From an uncultured Phycisphaerales bacterium (GTDB lineage Bacteria; Planctomycetota; Phycisphaerae; Phycisphaerales; UBA1924), in assembly GCA_937995595.1 (NCBI GenBank), contig CALKJW010000024.1:1-56231 (forward strand): a stretch of DNA of 56,231 nucleotides, read 5' to 3'. Positions 15,947 to 23,409 of this stretch are shown piece by piece; within the stretch, counting starts at the first letter, position 1, and each line of letters begins with the position of its first letter. The notes under the pieces are model-generated. The model did no database searches. It was not told the DNA's origin and was given only the letters and a program-made list of their open reading frames with translations. Position numbers and translations under genes: made by a program.

Positions 15947-17497
15947 ATGTCGAGGATCAACTCGAACGTCCCGAGTCTGATCGCCCGGACCAACCTGTCG
16001 CGGGCCAACCAGGACCTTGAGGTCCGGCTCCAGCGCCTGGCCACCGGTCTGAAGATCAACCGCGGGGCGGACAACCCCGCCGGGCTGATCGTCTCCGAGC
16101 GCCTCCGCTCCGAGATCTCCGGCCTGAACCAGGCGGTGAACAACTCGCAGCGGGCCTCGTCGGTCATCGCGACCACGGAGGGCGCGCTGGCCGAGATCGC
16201 CGACCTGCTCAACTCCATCCGCGGGCTGGTCGTCGAGGCCGCCAACACCGGCGCCATCTCCGCCGCGGAGCGGCAGGCCAACCAGTTGCAGATCGACTCG
16301 GCGATCGACACGATCACCCGGATCAGCAACAGCGCGAGTTTCGGCGGGCTGAAACTGCTCAACGGCTCGCTGGACTACGTGACCAGCGGCCTGGACGGCA
16401 GCGCGATCAACAAGGCCACGATCTTCGGGGCCAACTTCGCCGGCAGGCCGCAGATCCAGGTCGACGTCAACGTCATCGCCTCGGCCCAGACCGCCGCGCT
16501 GTTCCTCTCCGCGTCCAACGCGGGCAGCCCGGTCGCGCCGGGCCGGTTCGCCAGCACGACGACCCTCGAGATCGCCGGCCCGCTGGGCGTGCAGGTGCTC
16601 GAGATCCTGTCGGGCCAGTCGCTGGCCGACGTGGTCCGCGCGATCAACGCCTTCACGCAGGCCACCGGCATCTCCGCGTCGCTGCTCAACCCATCCAACC
16701 CGGCCTCGGGCATGCGGTTCAACTCCCAGGGCTTCGGGTCCAACGCCTTCGTCTCGGTGCGCCGCCTGAACGAGCCCTCCGGCGGCGGGTTCTTCCGCAC
16801 CTTCTCCATCGCCTCCAACGGCGCGGTCCCCGCGACGCCCTCGTTCTCCGACACGGCGTTCGTCTCCGCGCTCACCGCGGCCAACCGCGACACCGGGCGC
16901 GACGTCAACGCGATCGTCAACGGCGCGCTGGCCAACGGCAACGGCCTGAAACTCAGCCTGCAGAACCAGACGGCCATCTCGCTGGAACTGCAGCTGGGCT
17001 CGACGTTCGCCACCACCAACGGCTCGACCTCCACGTTCTACATCACCGGCGGCGGCGCGCTCTACCAGCTCGGCGGGCAGATCAACACCAGCCAGCAGAC
17101 CAACATCGGCATCCAGTCCATGGCCGCGTCGCGACTGGGCGGCACGCTGCTCAACGGGCAACTGCAGTTCCTCAGTTCGCTCCGCTCGGGCGGCGCCAAC
17201 GACCTGAACAGCAGGCAGTTCCAGAACGCCTCGGCGATCCTGGACACGTCGATCGACGAGGTCTCGACGCTCCGCGGGCGCCTCGGCGCGTTCGAGCGCA
17301 ACACGCTCGAGACCAACGTGCGCTCGCTCAGCACCGCGATCGAGAACCTCACCGCCAGCGAGTCGCGCATCCGCGACGCGGACTTCGCCGAGGAGACCAG
17401 CCGCCTGACGCGCTCGCAGATCCTCTCCAGCGCCAGCACGTCCATCCTCTCGCTGGCCAACCAGCAGAGCCAGCAGGTGCTCCAGTTGCTCGGGTAG
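15947..17497 (+). CDS. Flagellin 1
   Basis: 516 residues. N-terminal D0/D1: 'MSRINSNVPSLIARTNL', 'RLATGLKINRGADNPAGLI', 'SERLRSEISGLNQAVNNSQR'. C-terminal D1/D0: 'LRGRLGAFERNTLETNVRS', 'ASESRIRDADFAEETSRLTR', 'ILSLANQQSQQVLQLLG'. These form the filament core. The middle (about 170-400) is a variable surface region with a flagellin-IN type motif ('SLADVVRAINAFTQATGISA'). The ATG at 15947 follows TCACGGAGG. A terminator at 17534-17574 separates it from the second flagellin. fliC or hag would be the usual symbol; orthology between paralogues is unclear. Confidence 0.95.
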   Translation: MSRINSNVPSLIARTNLSRANQDLEVRLQRLATGLKINRGADNPAGLIVSERLRSEISGLNQAVNNSQRASSVIATTEGALAEIADLLNSIRGLVVEAANTGAISAAERQANQLQIDSAIDTITRISNSASFGGLKLLNGSLDYVTSGLDGSAINKATIFGANFAGRPQIQVDVNVIASAQTAALFLSASNAGSPVAPGRFASTTTLEIAGPLGVQVLEILSGQSLADVVRAINAFTQATGISASLLNPSNPASGMRFNSQGFGSNAFVSVRRLNEPSGGGFFRTFSIASNGAVPATPSFSDTAFVSALTAANRDTGRDVNAIVNGALANGNGLKLSLQNQTAISLELQLGSTFATTNGSTSTFYITGGGALYQLGGQINTSQQTNIGIQSMAASRLGGTLLNGQLQFLSSLRSGGANDLNSRQFQNASAILDTSIDEVSTLRGRLGAFERNTLETNVRSLSTAIENLTASESRIRDADFAEETSRLTRSQILSSASTSILSLANQQSQQVLQLLG

Positions 17498-17533
17498 TCC
17501 CACGGCAGGCCCGCACCAGTCCAGCACAGCACG

Positions 17534-17574
17534 CGCCGGCCCCGACGCACCCCGCGTCCGGGCCGGCGTTGTTT
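17534..17574 (+). terminator. Terminator after flagellin 1
   Basis: Nine-bp stem CGCCGGCCC / GGGCCGGCG with a 17-base loop, followed by TTGTTTA. It lies 36 bases after the flagellin 1 stop, so flagellin 2 probably has its own promoter in 17575-17690. Confidence 0.65.
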
Positions 17575-17694
17575 ATCGGACCAGCACCGCAAATTCCGGC
17601 TGAACGTTGCAGACGTGCGCTCAACCCGCCCCCTCGACCCTCCGATTCTGTCCGTGCACGCCCGTCCCGAAAGGGGGGCGGGCTGGCAACTCGG

Positions 17695-17714
17695 GCCCGG
17701 TACGGATACCGGGC
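17695..17714 (+). promoter_or_regulatory. Candidate CsrA-binding stem-loop in the second flagellin leader
   Basis: Perfect 8-bp stem (GCCCGGTA with TACCGGGC) closing a CGGA tetraloop. The strand around the loop reads UACGGAUA, close to the CsrA consensus. It is 132 bases before the flagellin ATG. Confidence 0.6.
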
Positions 17715-17828
17715 AGGGCCCCCAAGCCGTGTCGGCCATGGAGCCCGCACAGTCGCCGCCAGGGAAGCGGCCGGACCTCTCGCACGGGGGTCCAGGCGTT
17801 CCTCGCAGCACGAGACGCCGGTTCGAGT

Positions 17829-17837
17829 TCACGGAGG
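17829..17837 (+). promoter_or_regulatory. Ribosome-binding site of second flagellin, possible CsrA site
   Basis: TCACGGAGG, nine bases before the ATG at 17847, the same word as in front of flagellin 1 although the two leaders otherwise share little sequence. Confidence 0.6.
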
Positions 17838-17846
17838 GCACGTTCG

Positions 17847-19364
17847 ATGAGCCGCATCAACAACAACATCCAGTCTCTGATCGCGCAGCGCGTTCTGACC
17901 GCCAACAACTTCTCCCTGAGCCAGTCGCTCGAGCGGCTGAGCACCGGTCTGCGGATCAACCGCGGCAAGGACGACCCGGCGGGTCTGATTGCCTCGGAGA
18001 ACCTCCGCTCGGAGAAGGCGTCGCTGAACGCGGCGATCAACAACGCCGAGCGCGCCGACCAGGTCGCCAACATCGCCGAGGGCGGTCTGCAGGAGATCTC
18101 CAGCCTGCTGATCGACCTGCAGGGCCTCGTGACGGCCGCGGCCAACGGCGCCGGCCTGTCCGTCCAGGAGAAGCAGGCGAACCAGCTGCAGATCGACTCG
18201 ATCCTGCAGACCATCGACCGCATCTCGGGCGCGACGGCCTTCCAGGGCAAGAAACTGCTCAACGGCAACCTCGACTACACGACTTCCTCGGTCAACGCCG
18301 GCGTGACCGACTTCCGCGTCAACGGCGCGAAACTGGCCTTCGGCGGCAACATCGAAGTGCAGGCGGTCATCACGACCTCGGCCCAGCAGGCCGGCCTGTT
18401 CCTCTCGCTCGGCGGCCCGCTGAACCTCAACGGCGGCGTGAACTCCGCGTTCACGATCGAGGTCACCGGCGCGCTCGGCTCGCGCGAACTCTCGTTCGCC
18501 TCGGGCACGACGATCTCGGCCATCGTCAACGCGATCAACACCTTCACCGCCGTCACGGGCGTGCAGGCCGTCGCCTCGGGCACCACGGGCATCCGCCTGG
18601 AGTCCCAGCAGTTCGGCTCCAACGCCTTCGTCTCGACGCGCATCGTGAACCCCGCCGACATCCAGGGCACGGGCGTGGGCATCTTCCGCCTGAACAACAC
18701 CAACTTCAACACCGCCGATGCGTCGTCGGTGGTGGCGTTCAACGCCTCGGCCGCCCGCAACGGCGTCCGTGACGTCGGCCAGGACATCGTCGCCACGATC
18801 AACGGCGTCGCCGCGACCGCCAACGGCAAGACCGCCCGCATCAACACCGACTTCCTCGACGTCGAGATCACCTTCAACAGCAGCACCGCGCAGCAGCGCG
18901 GCGACCTGACGGTGTTCAACATCACCGGCGGCGGCGCCGACTTCCAGTTGGCCCCGAACGTGGACATCGCCGGCAAGGTGGCCCTCGGCATCGCCGACGT
19001 CTCCACCCGCAAGCTGGGCAACTCGACGCTGGGCTACCTGTCCGACCTCGCTTCGGGCAAGGCCTTCAACATCGTCAGCGGCGACCAGTCCGCCGCCCAG
19101 CGCGTGGTCTCCGAGGCCATCGACGCGATCTCCGCGATCCGCGGGCGTCTGGGCGCGTTCCAGAAGAACACGGTCGGCGCGACCATCCGCAACCTGAACG
19201 TGTCGATCGAGAACACGACCGCCGCCGAGTCGGTCATCCGCGACACCAACTTCGCCGCCGAGACCGCCGCCCTGACCCGCAACCAGATCCTGGTGCAGGC
19301 CTCGACCAACATCCTCTCGCTGGCCAACAGCCAGCCGCAGGCCGCCCTGCAGTTGCTCGGCTGA
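17847..19364 (+). CDS. Flagellin 2
   Basis: 505 residues, a paralogue of the preceding gene. 'MSRINNNIQSLIAQRVLTAN', 'RLSTGLRINRGKDDPAGLIA' and 'SENLRSEKASLNAAINNAER' at the N-terminus; 'RGRLGAFQKNTVGATIRNL', 'AAESVIRDTNFAAETAALTR' and 'ILSLANSQPQAALQLLG' at the C-terminus. The central domain keeps the same plan as flagellin 1 ('FNITGGGADFQL' corresponds to 'FYITGGGALYQL') but diverges strongly. It has its own long leader and its own terminator, so the two subunits can be expressed in different amounts. Confidence 0.95.
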   Translation: MSRINNNIQSLIAQRVLTANNFSLSQSLERLSTGLRINRGKDDPAGLIASENLRSEKASLNAAINNAERADQVANIAEGGLQEISSLLIDLQGLVTAAANGAGLSVQEKQANQLQIDSILQTIDRISGATAFQGKKLLNGNLDYTTSSVNAGVTDFRVNGAKLAFGGNIEVQAVITTSAQQAGLFLSLGGPLNLNGGVNSAFTIEVTGALGSRELSFASGTTISAIVNAINTFTAVTGVQAVASGTTGIRLESQQFGSNAFVSTRIVNPADIQGTGVGIFRLNNTNFNTADASSVVAFNASAARNGVRDVGQDIVATINGVAATANGKTARINTDFLDVEITFNSSTAQQRGDLTVFNITGGGADFQLAPNVDIAGKVALGIADVSTRKLGNSTLGYLSDLASGKAFNIVSGDQSAAQRVVSEAIDAISAIRGRLGAFQKNTVGATIRNLNVSIENTTAAESVIRDTNFAAETAALTRNQILVQASTNILSLANSQPQAALQLLG

Positions 19365-19411
19365 TCCGAGCGACACGCCCCGCGAAAGGGGACGAGAGTA
19401 CGTGACCCTCC

Positions 19412-19446
19412 AAGCCGCCCCGGCCACCGCCGGGGCGGCTTCTTTG
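19412..19446 (+). terminator. Terminator after flagellin 2
   Basis: Thirteen-bp perfect stem (AAGCCGCCCCGGC with GCCGGGGCGGCTT), CACC loop, then CTTTG. It ends the plus flagellar arm 48 bases after the stop codon. Confidence 0.8.
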
Positions 19447-19542
19447 CGCCCGCAGCGTGCCGACGACGCCGCGCCGGCCGTCGGCCATCGGGCCGTGCCG
19501 CCGGTCACCCGGCGCGGGCCCGCGCGCCGATGAACCTGTGCC

Positions 19543-20607
19543 ATGACCGCCCGTCCCCCCGTGCCCGCCGGACCGCCGCGACGCCGCGGACAGCGAGCGA
19601 GGCCGCGCGGCGACAGCCTACCCGCGGCCCCCGATGCGCCGCCCGCGTTGACGCGGCTCGTCCGTTCGTTCCTCACCTTCGCCCGCGTCGAGTGCGGGCT
19701 GGCCGCCAACTCCGTCGAGGCCTACGGCCGCGACCTGCGCGACCTGGTCTGCGACCTCGCCGCGGCGGGCAGGACCAGACTTGCGGAGGTTTCGGCCCGC
19801 GATCTGTCCAACCACCTCGCCGCGCTCCGCGGCGAGCGGAACATGGCCGCGTCGTCGGTCGTCCGCCACCTGGCGACGATCCGCGTGTTCTTCCGATGGG
19901 CCGAGTCGACGGGCGAACTGCCGACCGACCCCGACGGCCGCCCGCAGAACCCCGCCGACGCGCTCGACCGGCCGACACGCTGGAAGAAACTGCCCGGCGT
20001 GCTGACGCCGGCGCAGGTCCGCGCCTTGCTCGCCGCGCCGACGAAGACGGCCGCGCCGGAGGACGCCGACGGCGCGGCGAGAGTTCCGCTGCATCTGCGC
20101 GACCGCGCGCTGCTCGAACTCATGTACGCCTGCGGCCTGCGCGCCTCGGAGGTCGCGGGCCTCCGCGTTCGCGACGTGCACGAAGCGCTCGGCGTCGTCA
20201 TGGCGTACGGCAAGGGCAACAAGCAGCGGCTCGTGCCCATCGGCAAACCGGCGCAGGCGGCGGTGGGGGAGTACCTGCGCGAGTGCCGGCCTCGGCTGGT
20301 GCGCGAGGCCGACGCGCTCGAAGCCGCCGGCGACGGCCGGCTGCTGCTCTCGCGCACCGGCCGCCCGCTGGAGCGCGTGGCGGTGTGGCAGATCGTCAGG
20401 CGCTGCGCCGTCGCGGCGGGCATTCCCGGCGTCCACCCGCACATGCTGCGTCACTCCTTCGCGACGCACCTGTTGATGGGCGGGGCCGATCTGCGCGTCG
20501 TTCAGGAACTGCTCGGCCACGCCGACGTCGGCACGACACAGATCTACACGCACGTGGACTCCAAGCGCCTCCGCGACGTGCAGAGACGGTTCCACCCGCG
20601 CGCCTGA
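19543..20607 (+). CDS. Tyrosine recombinase, XerC/XerD type
   Basis: 354 residues. The N-terminal SAM-like DNA-binding domain (about 35-125) is followed by the catalytic domain with R200 ('CGLRASEV'), a lysine in 'GKGNK' (224-227), H300-x2-R303 ('HPHMLRHSFATHL'), H326 ('LGHADV') and nucleophile Y335 ('TQIYTHV'). All catalytic residues are present. It most resembles the chromosomal XerC/XerD enzymes that resolve dimers at dif, so a housekeeping role is likelier than integration. The first 35 residues are a Pro/Arg-rich extension; start at ATG 19543. It is 62 bases upstream of the DUF2325 gene on the same strand. Confidence 0.88.
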   Translation: MTARPPVPAGPPRRRGQRARPRGDSLPAAPDAPPALTRLVRSFLTFARVECGLAANSVEAYGRDLRDLVCDLAAAGRTRLAEVSARDLSNHLAALRGERNMAASSVVRHLATIRVFFRWAESTGELPTDPDGRPQNPADALDRPTRWKKLPGVLTPAQVRALLAAPTKTAAPEDADGAARVPLHLRDRALLELMYACGLRASEVAGLRVRDVHEALGVVMAYGKGNKQRLVPIGKPAQAAVGEYLRECRPRLVREADALEAAGDGRLLLSRTGRPLERVAVWQIVRRCAVAAGIPGVHPHMLRHSFATHLLMGGADLRVVQELLGHADVGTTQIYTHVDSKRLRDVQRRFHPRA

Positions 20608-20638
20608 CGCGCGCCGCCTCCGAGCCGGGCCCTGCCGG

Positions 20639-20644
20639 TACACT
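20639..20644 (+). promoter_or_regulatory. -10-like element TACACT before the DUF2325 gene
   Basis: TACACT 25 bases before the GTG start at 20670. Unlike the leaderless cases there is room for a strong AAGGAGG Shine-Dalgarno at about 20657-20663. Confidence 0.45.
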
Positions 20645-20669
20645 CGGCCAAAGCGAAAGGAGGCGCGGC

Positions 20670-22277
20670 GTGGACAACGGGCACGCGGGCACGGACGTTT
20701 CACAAGTATCTGTCAATATTGAGTTTATAGCCGATCTCGAAGCCTATCTGCGAAAGCGGACCCGGCGGGACCCGGAGTTTGCCGCGCTCGTGTCGTCCAT
20801 CGGGCGGTGGCTCACACGGTTGGTTGCCGAAGCCGCGGTCGAGCCGACCGAAGGCTCGGCCAACGGGGCCGATGCCGACGGGCTGGCGGCACCGCCGGCC
20901 GAGGCCGTCGCGACGCACACGCCCGACGCCGCGCCAACCCCGGTCGAGACGGTCCCGCCCGAGAAACTCCGCGCGCTGCTCGACGGGTTTGGAAGCGGCA
21001 AGGTCTCGCCGCAGGTCCGCCCGCCGGTCGCTCCGGCCAAGGCTGTGGCAGCCGCCGCGCGGCGGACGGTGGCGGAACTCGAGGTGTACGCGCGGCGTCT
21101 GGAACTCAAGGCCGACGCGTGCGCCTGGGCGGTGCGACGCTACGACGCCGACGCCGCGGGAGAGGGCTTCGCGCCCGCGAAGGCCGAGTACGACGCGCTG
21201 CGCGCTCGGGCCGACACGATGCAGCCGTGCTACCTGTGGATGATCCACAAGGACACGCTGTTCATCGCGCGCGACGATTGGGAACGGCTGGAGGCGTGCT
21301 ACCGCGCGTGCGCCGAAGCGCTCCGCTGCATCGTCGATTATCCGGAGGAGTACGAGCGCTCCGCCGACCTGCTCAGATTGCTGGGCGAGGCGCAGTCGGC
21401 CATCCGCGCGGCGATGTCGGCCTGCGGTGCGCACCCGGTGTGGAACGACCTGGACCAGCAGTTCGTGTTCGACTGGTGCCGCGACGAGGGCGCGCGGCGA
21501 CAGGTGTTCAACGAGTTCCTCGCGCTCAACCGCCTCGCCGACCCGTCGTTGCACGCGGGCCTCCGCGCGCGGATCGCCAACGCCCGCCGCGAGATCGCCG
21601 ACGCGCGAGAGACCAGGAGGAAGCGCCGGCGCGGCCTGAACACCATCCGGTACCACATCGGCCAGTTGCGCGACGACGCCGAGCACGCCGCGCACCACTG
21701 GCAGCGCATCGCCGAGGGCGCGGCCGAGGTGCTCGCGTCCGGCGCCGCGCCGTCGGACACGGAACTGGTCTCGGCGCTCGCGCCCGTCGCCGACGACCTG
21801 CCCGCCGAGTTCGTCGAGCACGACGGGCTGCGCGCGGTCCTGCGGCACGTGGACGACCAGCTCGCCGCGGCCGACCGGCAGGACGGGGAAGCCGCCGCCG
21901 AGCGCCGCGAGCCGACGCCCGAGATTCTCAGGGTCCGCGAGGCGCTGCGCGGCACGACGGTGGTGCTGATCGGCGGCAACCCGCGCCGCCACGCCGCGGA
22001 GACGATCGAGCGCGAGTTCGAACTGGCCAAACTCGACTGGCTCGATTCGCGCGAGCACGCGTCGATCGCGCCCTTCGAGTCGTCGATCGCGCGGCGCGAG
22101 ACGCGCCTGGTGATCGTGATGATCCGGTGGTCGAGCCACAGTTTCGAAGAGGTGCAGGAAATGTGCGAGCGCTACGGCAAGGTGTACGTCCGCCTGCCCG
22201 GCGGGTACAACCCGGCGCAGATCGCCCACCAGATCCTCGAGCAGGCCTCGGCCCAACTCGGGCTCGGCTCGCGGTGA
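20670..22277 (+). CDS. DUF2325 domain protein of unknown function
   Basis: 535 residues from GTG 20670 with AAGGAGG seven bases upstream. The N-terminal 130 residues are Ala/Pro rich. The middle (about 130-400) is helical and acidic with several Trp and Cys residues. The C-terminal 100 residues match DUF2325: 'TTVVLIGGNPRRHAAETIE', 'RRETRLVIVMIRWSSHSFEE', 'KVYVRLPGGYNPAQIAHQIL', a Rossmann-like fold with Gly-Gly and an invariant Ser-His. The family is uncharacterised. No membrane segment or signal is seen, so it is probably cytosolic. Confidence 0.75.
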   Translation: MDNGHAGTDVSQVSVNIEFIADLEAYLRKRTRRDPEFAALVSSIGRWLTRLVAEAAVEPTEGSANGADADGLAAPPAEAVATHTPDAAPTPVETVPPEKLRALLDGFGSGKVSPQVRPPVAPAKAVAAAARRTVAELEVYARRLELKADACAWAVRRYDADAAGEGFAPAKAEYDALRARADTMQPCYLWMIHKDTLFIARDDWERLEACYRACAEALRCIVDYPEEYERSADLLRLLGEAQSAIRAAMSACGAHPVWNDLDQQFVFDWCRDEGARRQVFNEFLALNRLADPSLHAGLRARIANARREIADARETRRKRRRGLNTIRYHIGQLRDDAEHAAHHWQRIAEGAAEVLASGAAPSDTELVSALAPVADDLPAEFVEHDGLRAVLRHVDDQLAAADRQDGEAAAERREPTPEILRVREALRGTTVVLIGGNPRRHAAETIEREFELAKLDWLDSREHASIAPFESSIARRETRLVIVMIRWSSHSFEEVQEMCERYGKVYVRLPGGYNPAQIAHQILEQASAQLGLGSR

Positions 22278-22312
22278 ACCGCGGCGCGACCCGCCCCGCC
22301 GTGCCGCCGCGC

Positions 22313-22351
22313 TCGCGAACGAACAAGACCCCCGGGCCGGCCCGGGGGTCT
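22313..22351 (-). terminator. Terminator after tRNA-Ser
   Basis: Eleven-bp perfect stem AGACCCCCGGG / CCCGGGGGTCT with a CCGG loop at 22326-22351. On the minus strand it is followed by TGTTCGTTCG. It begins 7 bases after the tRNA 3' end and may also stop transcription of the DUF2325 gene from the other side. Confidence 0.7.
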
Positions 22352-22358
22352 GTTCAAG

Positions 22359-22445
22359 CGGAGAGGGGGGGATTCGAACCCCCGATAGAGTTACCCCTAT
22401 ACAGCATTTCCAGTGCTGCTCCTTCAACCACTCGGACACCTCTCC
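22359..22445 (-). tRNA. tRNA-Ser (anticodon GGA)
   Basis: 87-nt class II tRNA with a long variable arm (TATAGGGGTAACTCTATC region), acceptor GGAGAGG/CCTCTCC, anticodon loop CTGGAAA (anticodon GGA) and discriminator G73, the serine identity base. No encoded CCA. TAGACT at 22467-22462 on the minus strand, inside the end of the PAP2 gene, is a possible -10. Confidence 0.95.
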
Positions 22446-22464
22446 GGGATGTCAGGGGCCAAGT

Positions 22465-23409
22465 CTACGCCTCTATCGGCGGTCTTTCAGGCAAGGATTG
22501 GCCGTTGACCGGGGCCGCCGCGCCGGGCGGCGCGTTCTCGGCCCGGCGCGCCGCCGGCGCGGGTTCGAGCGGAGGCGGCCAAGCCGATCCCCGGCCAAAC
22601 TTCGCCGCCAGCTCGGGGTACGCCGGCCGGGCGCGGCGGTCGATCAGCCGCAGCCAGAGCCAGTCCAACCCCCGCACGCCCCACCAGCCGTCGATCGCCG
22701 CGCGGGCGACCGCGACACCGACCAGCGCGCCGACCGCCACGTCGCTGGCCCAGTGCGCGTGAAAGACGACTCGTGCCGTGCCCACGACCACCGCCGCGCC
22801 GACGCACAGCGGCGCGAGTTTCGGGTACATCCGCCACAAAAACCACGCGAGAATCACCGCGAACATGGTGTGGCTCGAGGGCATCGACCACAGTTCGGCG
22901 CCCGCTTCCCACGCGTGCTTCACGCCGCGGCCGGGCCCGAGCGGGTACGCGCCCCACGGCCAGAGCACGGTGTCCGGGTCGCCGAACTTGGGCCGTGGCC
23001 GGCCGATGCCCACTTTCAGCGCGGTGAACGCCGCGAGCCCGAGCAGCGACGCCGCGAGCAGATCGAGCAAACGCCGCGCGCGCGAACGATCGGCCAGCCA
23101 CACCGCCGCGGCGACAAACACCAGCGAGCCCGCCGCGCCGAACTGCTGCCACGCGTTCCACTCGCGTGCAAGATCGCCGCGGAAGAACGGCTGCGCGGCG
23201 AACGTCCTCGCGGCCTCGTCGATCATCGCGTCGAACGGGTGCACCAGCCAGAACACCGGCAGCGTGAGCAGCAGGGGGATGGTCCAGCGGCGTCGGACCG
23301 GCGCGACGAGCCACGCCCACAGCGGCCCGACCCAGTCCATCACGCCCGCCACGACGACATGGACCATCCGGACCGGCCATGCCAGCCCGCGGTTATAGTC
23401 GATCGCCAT
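22465..23409 (-). CDS. PAP2-family membrane phosphatase
   Basis: 314 residues with about six membrane segments. The three phosphatase motifs are intact: 'KVGIGRPRP', 'SMPSSHTMFA' and 'ARVVFHAHWASDV', supplying the catalytic His and Asp. Such enzymes act on lipid phosphates, for example undecaprenyl pyrophosphate or phosphatidic acid, at the outer face of the inner membrane. The C-terminal 40 residues are Pro/Ala rich. The start at 23409 lies in a CATG shared with the start of the divergent glycosyltransferase; a longer frame upstream would be Arg-rich and unlikely. Confidence 0.88.
   Translation of the reverse strand: MAIDYNRGLAWPVRMVHVVVAGVMDWVGPLWAWLVAPVRRRWTIPLLLTLPVFWLVHPFDAMIDEAARTFAAQPFFRGDLAREWNAWQQFGAAGSLVFVAAAVWLADRSRARRLLDLLAASLLGLAAFTALKVGIGRPRPKFGDPDTVLWPWGAYPLGPGRGVKHAWEAGAELWSMPSSHTMFAVILAWFLWRMYPKLAPLCVGAAVVVGTARVVFHAHWASDVAVGALVGVAVARAAIDGWWGVRGLDWLWLRLIDRRARPAYPELAAKFGRGSAWPPPLEPAPAARRAENAPPGAAAPVNGQSLPERPPIEA
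23394..23399 (+). promoter_or_regulatory. -10-like element TATAGT before the GT-C gene
   Basis: TATAGT ends 8 bases before the ATG at 23408, with no Shine-Dalgarno between them, consistent with a leaderless transcript. It lies inside the 5' end of the divergent PAP2 gene. Confidence 0.45.

Larger units (their letters stand above)
17498..17846. other. Long leader region of flagellin 2
   Basis: 349 bases without a gene. It holds the flagellin 1 terminator, a second GC-rich stem around 17670-17692, the GGA-loop hairpin at 17695-17714 and the TCACGGAGG ribosome-binding site at 17829-17837. No convincing sigma-28 or sigma-54 promoter was recognised. Confidence 0.6.

Noticed and set aside
17569-17580. 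TTATCGG after the flagellin 1 terminator, read backwards as a sigma-28 -10 (CCGATAA)
   Set aside because: It lies on the minus strand with no gene to drive and is part of the terminator's T-rich tail.
19543-20607. The Xer gene considered as an integrase of a mobile element
   Set aside because: It matches chromosomal XerC/XerD in size and motifs, its neighbours are chromosomal in character, and no attachment-site repeats are visible beside it.
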